Positions 35,130 to 45,000 of a DNA stretch of 64,000 bases are shown piece after piece. The stretch is from Thiotrichales bacterium (GTDB lineage Bacteria > Pseudomonadota > Gammaproteobacteria > Beggiatoales > Beggiatoaceae). The notes under the pieces were generated by a model, which saw nothing but the letters and a program-made list of their open reading frames with translations, ran no database searches and had not been told where the DNA came from. The stretch covers positions 28,963-92,962 of the forward strand of contig JADGEH010000003.1 in assembly GCA_016744475.1 (NCBI GenBank). Reading direction: 5' to 3'. The position numbers and the translations under genes are program-made. Within the stretch, counting starts at the first letter, position 1; the number at the start of each line of letters is the position of its first letter.

Positions 35130-37052
35130 TTACTGCTCCAGCAAGCTGAAAAACCGTTGCACGACTTCTAATTTGCGGGTTTTGGGCATGGGGGGCAGGC
35201 TGTCGAGAAAGATGCGCCCGTAGGGTTTTTCGACTAAACGTGGATCGCCTAGCATGAGCAGGCCACGATCTTGGGTGTCGCGGATCAGCCGTCCGCTGCC
35301 TTGTTTGAGCGCAATCACGGCTTGTGGTATTTGATAGTCCCGAAACGGATTGCCGCCTTGATCGCGCAGGTGGTTGATCCGCGCTTCCATCACGGGATCG
35401 CCGGGAGAGGCAAAGGGGAGTTTGTCGATAATCACGCAAGAGAGCGCTTCGCCGCGTACATCGATGCCTTCCCAAAAACTGCCTGTGCCTAGCAATATGG
35501 CATTGCCCAAGGCTCGAAAACGTTCTAGTAATTGTGCGCGTGGCATACTGCCTTGCACCAGCAGCGGGTAGGGCAAGCCGCTGTCTTCTAAGTAGTCCGC
35601 CGCTTCGCGTAAAGCGCGGTGGCTGGTAAATAAGAAGAAAGCGCGGCCTTGGCTGGCTTTTAGTACGGGCAAGGCGCTTTGTACGAGATCGTGGGTGTAA
35701 TCCGCGCTGCGCGGTTCGGGTAAATCTTGCGGGACGTACATGAGCGCGGCGTGACGGAAATCAAACGGACTTTCCCAGCGTTGAGTGTGGGCGTCATCTA
35801 GCCCTAATTGTGCGCTGAAATGTTCGAATAATTCGCCGACGGATAAAGTCGCTGAGGTGAATATCCAAGCGCGTGATTGGCGGCTTTGATAGCTGTGGAA
35901 GCGCTCAGCGACGGATAAAGGGGTGAGGCGTAAAATGAAGCTGCGTTTAAACAGTTCATACCATTGAATTTGTCCATCGGGTGGGTGATCGATGATGTCA
36001 TTAAATCGCGCTTGTAATTCGCGGCTACGAAAGCAGCAGGCTTCTAGTGCTTTGCCGCGTTCTGCTATGAGTTCTAGGTTTTCTTCTAGCTTTTTTAATT
36101 GCTCACGGACAATAGCTAGGGCTTGGTGAAATTGATCATTGGCTTGTAGATGATGCCAACCACCGCGTTCGGGCACTTCACCAAAGGCGGTGCGTAGAGC
36201 GCGTACTACACTCTCAAGTTTTTTGGCATGTTCACCGATGGCGGGACAATCTCCCGCTTCTAGTTGTTCGGCACGCACGCTGTCGTGACACAGTTCGATG
36301 CATTGGCGGCTGCTGACTTGGCTGCCGAAAAAATTTGAGGCGATTTCTGGGAGTTGATGAGCTTCATCAAAAATCACGGCTTCTGCACCGGGTAATAATT
36401 CTCCAAAACCTTCTTCGCTCAGTGCCATGTCGGCAAAAAATAAGTGATGATTAATGACTAATACGTCGGCTTCATTGGCTTTGCGCCGTGCTTTGAGTAC
36501 GTGGCAATCTTTAAATTGTGGGCATTCTTGGCCTAAGCAGTTGTCGGTGGTGGAGGTGACTTGCGACCAGATGCTGGCATCTTCTGGAATGCCGTCTAAT
36601 TCGCCAATATCACCGCTGCGTGTGCGGCCTGACCAGTCTCTGACTTGGACGAGGTGATCAACCGTGGCAGGGTTTGGAAATAAGCTGTTGTCTTGTTCTG
36701 CCAGTTGCATTCGGTATAGGCATAGGTAGTTGCTACGACCTTTGAGCAGGGCAATTTGTGCTGGAATGCCGAGTGCATCACGTACCAGAGGTAAGTCGCG
36801 GTGGAATAGTTGGTCTTGTAGGGTTTTGGTGCCGGTGGAAATCAGTAGGCGTTTGCTAGAGAGTAAACCAGGGACAAGATAGGCAAAGGTTTTGCCGGTG
36901 CCGGTACCAGCTTCGCAGATGAGGGTGTCGCCTTCGCTGAGGATGTCTTCAATGGCTTTCGCCATTTTTTGTTGTGCTAAGCGCGGGGCAAAACCAGGAA
37001 TTTTTTTTGCGAGTAGGCCATTTTCTGACAGGGCGTTGGCGGAAGTAGGCAA
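35130..37052 (-). CDS. yoaA: DinG/XPD-family ATP-dependent DNA helicase YoaA
   Basis: A 640-residue superfamily 2 helicase of the iron-sulfur XPD/DinG class. Walker A is CEAGTGTGKTFAYLV near residue 45. Cysteines of the 4Fe-4S cluster are in YLCLYR and DNCLGQECPQFKDC (about 115-175). Walker B is IFDEAHQLPEIASNFF. Late motifs are TGSFWEGIDVRGEALSCVIIDKLPF and QAVIALKQGSGRLIRD. The frame is open to 37121, but a TTG at 37052 has AAGGA eight bases upstream and gives the usual N-terminus (NGLLAKKIPGFAPRLAQQ), so I use it. The protein unwinds DNA during repair or replication. It is separated from the neighbouring leftward genes by about 110 bases. Confidence 0.9.
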   Translation of the reverse strand: MPTSANALSENGLLAKKIPGFAPRLAQQKMAKAIEDILSEGDTLICEAGTGTGKTFAYLVPGLLSSKRLLISTGTKTLQDQLFHRDLPLVRDALGIPAQIALLKGRSNYLCLYRMQLAEQDNSLFPNPATVDHLVQVRDWSGRTRSGDIGELDGIPEDASIWSQVTSTTDNCLGQECPQFKDCHVLKARRKANEADVLVINHHLFFADMALSEEGFGELLPGAEAVIFDEAHQLPEIASNFFGSQVSSRQCIELCHDSVRAEQLEAGDCPAIGEHAKKLESVVRALRTAFGEVPERGGWHHLQANDQFHQALAIVREQLKKLEENLELIAERGKALEACCFRSRELQARFNDIIDHPPDGQIQWYELFKRSFILRLTPLSVAERFHSYQSRQSRAWIFTSATLSVGELFEHFSAQLGLDDAHTQRWESPFDFRHAALMYVPQDLPEPRSADYTHDLVQSALPVLKASQGRAFFLFTSHRALREAADYLEDSGLPYPLLVQGSMPRAQLLERFRALGNAILLGTGSFWEGIDVRGEALSCVIIDKLPFASPGDPVMEARINHLRDQGGNPFRDYQIPQAVIALKQGSGRLIRDTQDRGLLMLGDPRLVEKPYGRIFLDSLPPMPKTRKLEVVQRFFSLLEQ

Positions 37053-37164
37053 AGAGAACGTCCTTGAGCGGCAGGCATTTGAGTATTTTGAGGGGGCGAT
37101 AGCACTGTGCTGTGCTATCACCTATATAAAAAGTCCTGCACACCCTGTGAGTGTGCTATGTCCG

Positions 37165-38214
37165 TTATTCATCCATTTCTGGATATTCGTGGGTATCGCC
37201 CGCCTTTAATATTCCGTAGAACATATTAGGCGGTATTTCTGGAAAACTATCATAATGATAAAGCAAGCATTTACTTTGGATGTCTGGGTTCATGTCGTGA
37301 ATTAAATTGGAAATATGGGGATGCACACCGGAAGGATAAGGGCTGGTTTCACAATCCATATAAATGCGGTCAGCTTTGTGGTAATGCGCTTCTAATTGTT
37401 TGGGAATCATGTGCTGAGTATCGGTGGGCATGAGCACATTATAGCCGCTGGAATGTTCTAGGCTGATGCCGTAACTGGGCATTTCTTCAGAGCTAGAAAT
37501 GACATGCATGGCAAAAATAGGGGTCATTTTCCAGGTGTCGCTGCCATCTTCAAAAATATGGCTGGCCGTGGTGCCGTCTTCTTGTTTGCCGACTAAATGT
37601 AGATCAAAGTAGGTTTCGATGGTGACATCGGGCACACCTTGCACTGTGTCCATACCGGGCCCTACTGCACGTTTTAAGGGTTCGAGGACTTTTTTATGGA
37701 CAAATAAATCGGGCTTGCAACTACTGGGCGGCACAGGCCAAATGTTTTGTTCTAAAAATAATTTGTCGGCAATGAATTGATCGCCTAACCATTGTTTTTT
37801 GGCGGGCGTGTAGTAAGGATTAAACATGGTGGTGAGGGCCATATATTCCATGCCGCCAATATGATCATTATGCGGATGAGAGATATAAATACCGTCAATT
37901 TGTGACGATGCGAGGCTGAGCGCTTTAAGCGCGTGACGGGCATCACCACCGATGTCGATTAATAAGCGATAAGGGCGTTCGCCACGCTTATTGAGCATGT
38001 CAAATTCAATCAGGAAGTTTGATTGCCACCTTGGAAGATAGTAACTCGCACTGAAGGCTTGTAAGCGCTGGGTGATCTCTTCTGGACTCAGCGAGTCAAT
38101 AGTCCCTTCCTGTATCCATTGAGCCAGGGTTTCAGCCGTCTTTTTCAGCGGTATAGCCTGTTCGTAAGTTCCGGTTGAAAATGCGGCATTTACGCCAATG
38201 GCGGTTATTTTCAT
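37165..38214 (-). CDS. Metallo-beta-lactamase-fold hydrolase
   Basis: A 349-residue MBL-fold protein from the ATG at 38214 (MKITAIGVNAAFSTG); the frame is open 17 codons upstream into the neighbour. The dinuclear zinc motif SHPHNDHIGG (HxHxDH) lies near residue 115, with a preceding LLIDIGGD. Further ligands are likely at AMHVISSSEE and MPTDTQHM, and the C-terminal YHYDS. The overall plan resembles ribonuclease Z or cyclic-nucleotide phosphodiesterase-type members, but the substrate is not evident. It starts 44 bases after the TonB receptor stop on the same strand, so it could process something that receptor brings in, or simply share its promoter. Confidence 0.8.
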   Translation of the reverse strand: MKITAIGVNAAFSTGTYEQAIPLKKTAETLAQWIQEGTIDSLSPEEITQRLQAFSASYYLPRWQSNFLIEFDMLNKRGERPYRLLIDIGGDARHALKALSLASSQIDGIYISHPHNDHIGGMEYMALTTMFNPYYTPAKKQWLGDQFIADKLFLEQNIWPVPPSSCKPDLFVHKKVLEPLKRAVGPGMDTVQGVPDVTIETYFDLHLVGKQEDGTTASHIFEDGSDTWKMTPIFAMHVISSSEEMPSYGISLEHSSGYNVLMPTDTQHMIPKQLEAHYHKADRIYMDCETSPYPSGVHPHISNLIHDMNPDIQSKCLLYHYDSFPEIPPNMFYGILKAGDTHEYPEMDE

Positions 38215-38258
38215 AGCTGCGCCTGTTGTGTGTTTATTCCCCGGTTTGGCAGGGGTTT

Positions 38259-40334
38259 TTACCAATGATAAGAGAGTGATAAATCGTACTGACGCGGTTC
38301 GTATTGCGTATCAAAATAAGCAATACGATTCGCATTCGGTGTTGAACTGACTTGTGTATAGTAAGTCTCATTGAGCACATTGTGAATACTTAATGCCAGT
38401 TCAAGTCCTTTGTAAGTACCGTGGAGTATTTGATAGCGCACACTGGCGTACCAAATAGAAAAACCATCGGCTAAATCTGCACTACGATGATCATAACGTG
38501 CTTGTTGCCCTGGATTCCAGGTACTGCTAGGCCAGTCGTGACGATCACCGTAAGTGACTAAATGATTGTGTACGCTCCAACGGTGTTCTGCGTGTTGATA
38601 TTGCCAGTCTAAGCCAACGGTGGCTGTCCAGTCTGCAAATAAGGGTAAAGCTTCTCCAGTCTCTTTATCCTCTGCCTGTAAGGCGCTGAAATTAGCAAAT
38701 CCTGACCAGTGTTGGGATAGATTCAAACGTGTTTCTAATTCTGAGCCATAAATATCCTGTCCCCCCACATTACCAAATTGTTCGCCCTGCAAACGTTGAA
38801 TCACATCCTCATACTCATTATGAAACACCGATAAACTCAAGCTGTAATGAGACGTGGTGTAATTGAGTTGGGCTTCGAGCGTATTCACAGTTTCAACATC
38901 GGGTAAGGGCGTATTGATATTGGCGCGGGTGAATTCCAGAAAATTGGGCGAACGAAAAGCAGTACCGTACAAGAGTTTTGCCGAAAAATACGTATTAAAA
39001 CGATGTGTCAGTCCTAAACGATAGCTGATTTGATTAGAAAACAAGTCTAACTTGTCATAGCGCAGACCCGCCGTAAAAGCGGTTTTATCGGGCGTAATAT
39101 CATAAGAATATTGGGCAAACACACCTAGATTACTGAGTTCGAGATGCTGATAATCAGGATTAGGGGCTGTTGCGTAATCATTGGTCACCCTGAGTATTTG
39201 ATCGATATAAGTATTATCCAACTGAGTTTCATGTTGCAGTTGAAAACCCGCGACCAAAGCATGACGCGGATGCCAATCATAATTCCAAATAGATTGCAGC
39301 CCTAATAAAGACACATTGTCGTTGTACGTATAATCTTCTAACACATCAACACGTTGGCGCTCCGTCATTAAATACGTGGTTTCGCGTTCAGAGCGATCAT
39401 GGCGGGTGTAATACAAATGCCATTGAGCACTCAAGGTATCCGAGACCTCTTGAGCATAATGCAGATTAAAGCTGTAACGCTTAATGTCGCGGGCGCTGGG
39501 GCGTTGAATACCTTTATTGACATTAAGATTGTCAAAATCACTCAGCACCATGTTAAAGCTTAGTTTATGGGCTTTAAGTGCGGCTTTTAGTTGAAGATAA
39601 CTTAATGATTGCTTAGGATTTTCGCTGTTATTGGCACGTCCATTTCGATCATACACAGGAATATGACCATCCGTGTCGTAGTATTTTCCTTGTACTTGCA
39701 CATAAGCGTGTTTTAGCTCTTCTTCGCCGCGCAAATACACACCGTAAGTCCCCGCATTGCCAATATCTAATGTCACTGCATTAGGCGATGGGCGCTCACC
39801 AGGGGCATAGGTGAAAACACTAATAACGCCTGAAAAGGCATTGCTGCCATATAAAGTGGAACCCGGTCCGCGAATGATTTCAATGCGTTTAATATTATCT
39901 AAAGGGATTTCTCTATCGAGTTTAAAGCCACCGAATAAATCCCGCGAAGGCATACCATCAATAAACAAAGCCACTTTATTATTGAATTCAGTTTGTACCC
40001 CGCGAAACCAAGCTGTATGGCGTTTATTGTTTTTAACTTGAACCTGAATACCTGCGGTCATCCACAGCAAATCGCTGAGCATTTTGGCACCAGAACGCGC
40101 AATATCCTCATCAGAAATGACCACCATATTAGCCGTAGAAGTGCGCAGCTTTTTTAATGTGCGATCACCGGAATACACCGGAACATCCATTAATTCAGCT
40201 AAATTCAAATGGCGTAGTAATGATATTTCATCGCGCATCCGCGCATAATTAACGGGTTCTGTAGCGTAGCTAGGCATTTGTGTGATGCACAACATCGCAA
40301 AGATACAAAAACGATACATCCTGATTAATCGCAT
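38259..40334 (-). CDS. TonB-dependent outer-membrane receptor
   Basis: A 691-residue receptor with a signal peptide (MYRFCIFAMLCITQMPSYA). The plug domain spans about 60-175: VVISDEDIARSGAKMLSDLLWMTAGIQVQ, VALFIDGMPSRDLFGG and the RIEIIRGPGSTLYGSNAFSGVISVFT signature. A 22-strand-type barrel follows, ending in the aromatic YDLSLSYHW expected for outer-membrane insertion. The set of motifs is that of siderophore or cobalamin/haem receptors; the exact ligand cannot be told. It is followed by an MBL-fold gene, and no tonB/exbBD genes are seen. Upstream, 40335-40449 holds no gene. Confidence 0.9.
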   Translation of the reverse strand: MRLIRMYRFCIFAMLCITQMPSYATEPVNYARMRDEISLLRHLNLAELMDVPVYSGDRTLKKLRTSTANMVVISDEDIARSGAKMLSDLLWMTAGIQVQVKNNKRHTAWFRGVQTEFNNKVALFIDGMPSRDLFGGFKLDREIPLDNIKRIEIIRGPGSTLYGSNAFSGVISVFTYAPGERPSPNAVTLDIGNAGTYGVYLRGEEELKHAYVQVQGKYYDTDGHIPVYDRNGRANNSENPKQSLSYLQLKAALKAHKLSFNMVLSDFDNLNVNKGIQRPSARDIKRYSFNLHYAQEVSDTLSAQWHLYYTRHDRSERETTYLMTERQRVDVLEDYTYNDNVSLLGLQSIWNYDWHPRHALVAGFQLQHETQLDNTYIDQILRVTNDYATAPNPDYQHLELSNLGVFAQYSYDITPDKTAFTAGLRYDKLDLFSNQISYRLGLTHRFNTYFSAKLLYGTAFRSPNFLEFTRANINTPLPDVETVNTLEAQLNYTTSHYSLSLSVFHNEYEDVIQRLQGEQFGNVGGQDIYGSELETRLNLSQHWSGFANFSALQAEDKETGEALPLFADWTATVGLDWQYQHAEHRWSVHNHLVTYGDRHDWPSSTWNPGQQARYDHRSADLADGFSIWYASVRYQILHGTYKGLELALSIHNVLNETYYTQVSSTPNANRIAYFDTQYEPRQYDLSLSYHW

Positions 40335-40449
40335 TTAACTGTTTCCTCTCTAATACCCTGTTTTTGAAGTCCTAGTCATAGACTTTTCGCTACGATACCA
40401 CCTGTACAAGCTATCAAAATAAGCTTGCTGAGGTGCCAGCCTTATGTCC

Positions 40450-42105
40450 TTAAAAACCTTTCGATACTACTTCATCAAGTCCGTGATAATTTTCACAAGG
40501 CCAAGCATACAAAGTACGAATTACCGTGCCATCTGGGGCTGTGGCGGGGACGGGGTGAGGTAAAGCCGAACAAGCCGCAAAAGCTTGATTCACATCATCC
40601 GGCAATTCCACGGCAGTATGTACAAACACACCATCACATCCCTTTTCTCGCTGTATTGAAGGCCACACATCGAATTGATTTAAACGCCGCTGTGAACTGC
40701 GAGTCAAATACACCGTTTTGCGCTGAGGCCAATAATAGGCCAGCTCAGCACCCAATTGATAATACGTTACCCATAGAAAATCAGCTTTAGCAGGCGTTTG
40801 TTGTGCCAATTGAGCCACAGGTTCACGCCAGTAACGCATTTTTCGCAATGAATCTTGTTTGGCAGACAAATAAAAACTATGCGGGAAAAAAGTCACCAAC
40901 ACATCCAGTCTATACAGCGCAAAACCCGCATACATCAAGCGTTTTTGCCACATCCCCAACTGCGGAATGTGACCTGCAAACAAAACCAAAAAACCAATAT
41001 AAGCAGGAGCAGGCCAATTTAATTGCACTTTACTGCTCAGTGCTTTGAGCAAGAAAAAGCCCAATGTCAACCAAGCCGTCACCCACAACATGCGTTGTGC
41101 CGCATGATGAGGTCGCCGTGCCACTATGGGCAACAATATTAAAGCCACCAAAGGCGACAAAGCCAGCCATTGCCCGCCGACAAACTCCCAGAAATCGCTC
41201 CAATCATAAGTGTGCAGGCCGGGAATCCCCTGAACATGTCCCAATTCATGATGTAGCATGACCCAATCATGTTGAGCATTCCACCACAACATAGGACTCA
41301 TGCACACAAACAATAACAATAAGCCCAGCCAAAAATGCGGTTGCCGCAATGTAGCGCGTCCGCGTGCGGTAAATAACAAACCGCTGCACAGCCAAAAAGG
41401 CAACAAACCAATGCTGAGCTTACTTAATGCTCCGATACCAATGCTTAAGAGCCTATACGAAAACGGGATCATCGGCTGCAAACCCGCCCTTTTGGCCCGG
41501 TTTTCCGTTTTTTTTCGTTAAATAGCGGGCTATTCGCCTTAAAAAACCGAAAAACCTGCCTCAAAATGGCGCATTTTCGCTTCGATTCTCCATCTTCGTA
41601 TAGGCTCTAAACCAAAACCATACCAAGCCAGAGGTTGTGCCTTGTACAAAGCGAGATAGGCCGACCACAACGCCAGCGTCCAAGCCAAAAACAATACAGC
41701 ATCGGTGCTCATCGCATGAGTCGGAATAAAAAAAGCCGGAGTCGTCAAGCCCAAGACCACCGCCCACCAAGCCGCCACGCGACTGTCCCAAACCTCTTGC
41801 GCCAAATAAAACAACGCCCATAAAAACCCGCTATAAGCCAGCCAAGCAGGTAAACGCAAAGCCCATTCTGCATCGCCAAATACAGCGGTACTGGCGGCAA
41901 TCAATCACGCCACTAAAGGCCCTTTAGTCGCATAGCTCCAATCCAAGTGCTGCGCCCACAACCAATATTGTGCTTCCTCAAAATGTAACTCGACATGCCC
42001 CACATGCAGCAACACTGCACGTAACAGCATCACCGCCAAGCACAACAAAAACAACCAGAATTCATCGGGTCTACGCGATACAGCAGAAGAAAATAAAGCT
42101 ATCAA
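40450..42105 (-). pseudogene. ArnT/PMT-like glycosyltransferase, inactivated by a nonsense codon and a MITE
   Basis: One reading frame is spread over three pieces. The first (42105 leftward) has HFEEAQYWLWAQHLDWSYATKGPLVA and then a TGA at 41905-41907 exactly where the family has Trp (P-L-V-A-W-L-I-A). The second continues TAVFGDAEWALRLPAWLAYSGFLW to WYGFGL. There a 164-bp family A MITE interrupts. The third resumes GIGALSKLSIGLLPFWLCSGLLF and runs to 40450. Removing the MITE with one TA gives 1494 bases, exactly 498 codons, with the single TGA. The protein was a polytopic GT39/GT83-type membrane transferase that would use a polyprenyl-phosphate sugar donor. Two independent lesions mean it is dead. 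ccmB lies upstream. Confidence 0.9.
41446..41609. mobile_element. MITE-like element, family A, 164 bp, inside a glycosyltransferase gene
   Basis: It is flanked by TA (41446-41447 and 41608-41609). The ends AGAGCCTATACGAAAA and, inverted, GAGCCTATACGAAGAT match the copy at 34861. Excision leaving one TA rejoins TGG TAT GGT TTT GGT TTA AGC in frame. No coding capacity. Confidence 0.92.
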
Positions 42106-42131
42106 TAGCGTCTCAAATCGATGCGTGACAT

Positions 42132-42809
42132 TTAGCTTAAAGAAATGCGCAAAGCCGCAGCAATAGCAAAAGGCGATAAAGTCAAAGCCAACATCAACAA
42201 AGCCCCCAGAAAATACAACTGCCCACTCACATCCATACCGCCCGCCGCGTGATTCACCGCATTAGCCGCAAAAATCAGCACCGGGATATATAGCGGCAAT
42301 ACCAGCAATGACAGCAGCACCCCGCCACGTCGCAAGCCCACCGTCAAAGCCACACCAATAGCACCGACCAAACTCAAGACAGGCGTTCCCAAGGCTAAGG
42401 TAGCGACTAAAGTCGTCATCGCCTCCGATGGTAAAAACAGCAACACGCCTAACAAGGGCGCCAACAAAATCAACGGCAAACCGCTCACCAACCAATGCGC
42501 AAAAACTTTAGCCAACACCAACACCGCCAAAGGATGATGATTCAAAGCGATTTGTTCCAAAGCACCATCTTCAAAATCCCCTCGAAATAAACTATCCAAC
42601 GACAACATCGCTGCCAACAGCGCCGCCACCCAGATCACTCCAGGAGCCATGAGTTCTAAGGTTTTAGGATCAGGCGTGACCCCCAGCGGAAAGAGGGTGA
42701 TGACAATGACAAAAAACAGTAAAGGGTTGAGTAATTCCGCACGATGACGATAAGACAGAGTTAAATCACGTTTTAGTAAAGTAAAAAAGGCTTGAAAAGA
42801 GGAGGACAT
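42132..42809 (-). CDS. ccmB: Haem exporter membrane protein CcmB
   Basis: A 225-residue membrane protein matching CcmB across its length: FFTLLKRDLTLSYRHRAELLNPLLFFVIVITLFPLG, LELMAPGVIWVAALLAAMLSLDSLFRGDFEDGALEQIAL, LVLAKVFAHWLVSGLPLIL and LSLVGAIGVALTVGLRRGGVLLSLLVLPLYIPVLIFA. CcmB is the permease of CcmABCD, which prepares haem for CcmE in cytochrome c maturation system I. Usually ccmA lies just upstream; here the upstream 200 bases have no gene and then comes a Cache-STAS gene, so ccmB stands apart. It begins 26 bases before the dead glycosyltransferase. The call is very firm. Confidence 0.94.
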   Translation of the reverse strand: MSSSFQAFFTLLKRDLTLSYRHRAELLNPLLFFVIVITLFPLGVTPDPKTLELMAPGVIWVAALLAAMLSLDSLFRGDFEDGALEQIALNHHPLAVLVLAKVFAHWLVSGLPLILLAPLLGVLLFLPSEAMTTLVATLALGTPVLSLVGAIGVALTVGLRRGGVLLSLLVLPLYIPVLIFAANAVNHAAGGMDVSGQLYFLGALLMLALTLSPFAIAAALRISLS

Positions 42810-43013
42810 AAAGACTCGCTTGTGGCATGGCTATAGATAAAACGAATAACGCCAAGCCCCAGCACACAAGGGCATCACAGAGATTGGCGATAAAAAAGTG
42901 GGGAGCATTATATACCCGACTTTCCGCACACCCTAAACAGAAAACGAAATGTGTCCATCACCCGCTTTTTTTATCGTGTGGTCTGTGAAGGATAATACCC
43001 ACTCTTTCATTGT

Positions 43014-44960
43014 TTAAGACTTTAATACGCTTTGCACATAGGCAAGAGCATGATGAATCGTATTGAAAGCCAGTAATTGAGCATGTTCTGTGTTTTGATC
43101 AGCTAAAGCCCGTGCTAATGGCGCTTGTAACCCACTGAGTACCGGAACATGCCCCATCAGCGTGAGCGCATCAATGAATTTAAGCAAAGCAATAGCCGCT
43201 GATTTTTCATCATGTGGCATAAAAACAGAGGTATCTAAAATAAGATAAGTACTCGATGGCTGCGGATTTAATAATTTTAAATCATTAAATACAGAATTTA
43301 ATAGATTTTCTTCTAGTGAAATGATGTAAGGGCATAATAACACCCCAGGTGATAATTCTATTAAACGACATCGGTCTATAGATGAGACTGCTTCAAGGTT
43401 TTTTGGAATGTCAGTAGCGGTAATGGCTTTAGGTTTAACTTTAATCACAGCTTGCTGAGTAGTGCTTAATAGTTCCTCCCTTAAATGAATCATTTTTTGT
43501 TGCCAGGTTTTTTCAGCCATTTGATAATCTACTTCGATATGACGATTTTTTTCTTTGACTTCCACTAATTCACGATGCAGTGAAATTAACTCAGATTTCA
43601 TCACCTGCATGGTATGATCATACAGTCCTAATTCACCATGCCCCACAAGCGATGAAGTCACTTCTTGTAAACCTAAAAATTGTTGATGTTTAACCAATTC
43701 TCCTAAGCGATAAGCTTTTTTTGACAGCAACTTTATGCGCTGAAAAAACAACCAATCCATCAAAAAATACACCACAGCTAATAATGGAATCGCCATCAAA
43801 AAGGAATAAAATAAACTGATCCTTACAAAGGATGAGGCTGTTGTACCTATTTCATTATTTGGTTTTACAATCACCACTTTCCAATAAGATTCAGGTACAA
43901 AAAAAGTATAGGCAGTAGAGGCTGATTGATTAATAAAATCATTTTTAACTGGAAAGGTTTTAAAAAAGCTTTGACGGACTAATGGATTGGCAATAATGGC
44001 GGATAATAATTGTGCTTGTTCAGCAGATAATTGATAGCTATCTTTATCTAATTGAGCCGCGATAGTGGCATCATAACCGGGCATTTGAGCAGCTATTTTG
44101 AGAATATTTTTATTCATGTCCTCAAGTGCTGCTGCAACAGGTAAAAAATCGGCTTGTTGAGCCGCCAGTTCTTTAGCTGTCATCATGCTTTTAGCACTCT
44201 CACCGTGTTCATTGTTCTCATGTTTAAGCACTAAATCTGTATTGGGGAAAGTAATAAAAGTATTAAACTGATCGGTGATAAAAACATAGCCGCCCGTCTT
44301 TTTTTGCCAGTAATCAGCAAAGGCTTGTAAGCCTTCTAAGCGTAAATCAATCGTTACTGTACCAGAGAAAGCTTGGTTTTCATCATAAGTCGCGGCGGTA
44401 TTTGTCACCATAGGTTGCAAAGAATGAGGATCAAGATAAGAACGGCTCCATGAAGTGCGTCCGGGTTCTAAGTGGCGCACGACGACATACCATTCTTCAT
44501 GTAAATAACCGGATTCTGATTGGTTATAATCATCATAGTATTCTAACTCTCCATGAGCATTTCTTCCCCAAAAGAAACTATGTCTTTCTTTATCTTTATC
44601 AAAACTATAAGGTTCAGGCCATATTCCACCACCCGCAATCGCATCATTATTGTGAAAATTGATCATAGGCGGCAGTGTGGTTTGAAAAGTATCTGAGTCT
44701 TTTGGTAAATGTTCAGTGAGTAAAGCTAAAGAACGGGTTAAGGCTGCCACTTCATTTGTCCGCGCCATTAAATCGGATACCATATTATTTCCCACCATTT
44801 CAATGAATTGATGAGATTTATCCAGCAAGACTTGTTTGCCTTTGATTTCAGTGATCCAAGCATGTCCTAACAAGCCCCCTAAAATCAGTACAATGGGCAT
44901 TAATACACCGTAGAATTTTAAGCTATGATGCCAAGCAATTGGAGAGGATGAGTTTTGCAT
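43014..44960 (-). CDS. Cache-domain sensor with C-terminal STAS-like domain
   Basis: A 648-residue membrane receptor. Helix one is LKFYGVLMPIVLILGGLLGHAWI (about 14-36). A large periplasmic double-Cache-type domain spans about 50-355 (IAGGGIWPEPYSFDKDKERHSFFWGRN, EEWYVVVRHLEPGRTSWSRSYLDPHSLQPMVTNTAAT, FSGTVTIDLRLEGL). Helix two is near 375-400, followed by a HAMP-like and coiled-coil stretch (about 405-500). A STAS-type domain at about 515-648 contains LIELSPGVLLCPYIISLEENLL, YLILDTSVFMPHDEKSAAIALLKFIDALTLMGHVPVLSG. The usual phosphorylatable Ser/Thr region reads LDTSVF. There is no kinase, GGDEF or methyl-accepting module, so it should signal through an RsbR/stressosome-like partner. The ligand is not known. 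Confidence 0.8.
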   Translation of the reverse strand: MQNSSSPIAWHHSLKFYGVLMPIVLILGGLLGHAWITEIKGKQVLLDKSHQFIEMVGNNMVSDLMARTNEVAALTRSLALLTEHLPKDSDTFQTTLPPMINFHNNDAIAGGGIWPEPYSFDKDKERHSFFWGRNAHGELEYYDDYNQSESGYLHEEWYVVVRHLEPGRTSWSRSYLDPHSLQPMVTNTAATYDENQAFSGTVTIDLRLEGLQAFADYWQKKTGGYVFITDQFNTFITFPNTDLVLKHENNEHGESAKSMMTAKELAAQQADFLPVAAALEDMNKNILKIAAQMPGYDATIAAQLDKDSYQLSAEQAQLLSAIIANPLVRQSFFKTFPVKNDFINQSASTAYTFFVPESYWKVVIVKPNNEIGTTASSFVRISLFYSFLMAIPLLAVVYFLMDWLFFQRIKLLSKKAYRLGELVKHQQFLGLQEVTSSLVGHGELGLYDHTMQVMKSELISLHRELVEVKEKNRHIEVDYQMAEKTWQQKMIHLREELLSTTQQAVIKVKPKAITATDIPKNLEAVSSIDRCRLIELSPGVLLCPYIISLEENLLNSVFNDLKLLNPQPSSTYLILDTSVFMPHDEKSAAIALLKFIDALTLMGHVPVLSGLQAPLARALADQNTEHAQLLAFNTIHHALAYVQSVLKS

Positions 44961-44981
44961 AAGGTTCTTGTCAGTTCTTTG

Positions 44982-45000
44982 AAGCTATGGTTCATAGCTT
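44982..45000. promoter_or_regulatory. Perfect 8-bp inverted repeat upstream of the Cache-STAS gene
   Basis: AAGCTATG (44982-44989) and CATAGCTT (44993-45000) with a three-base spacer, 22 bases upstream of the leftward start at 44960. It could be an operator; it has no T tract for termination. Confidence 0.4.

Noticed and set aside
35071..35475. 134-residue Arg/Ser-rich leftward frame
   Set aside because: It lies in another frame of the yoaA 3' end; composition is that of a shadow frame and yoaA is strongly supported.
40425..40790. 121-residue rightward frame
   Set aside because: Antisense to the glycosyltransferase pseudogene, whose reading frame is well supported by membrane-protein composition and homology pattern.
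41905..41907. In-frame TGA as a recoded codon (Trp or selenocysteine)
   Set aside because: Other genes in the window end in TGA normally, no SECIS-like structure is evident, and the same gene carries a MITE insertion, so decay is the simpler reading.
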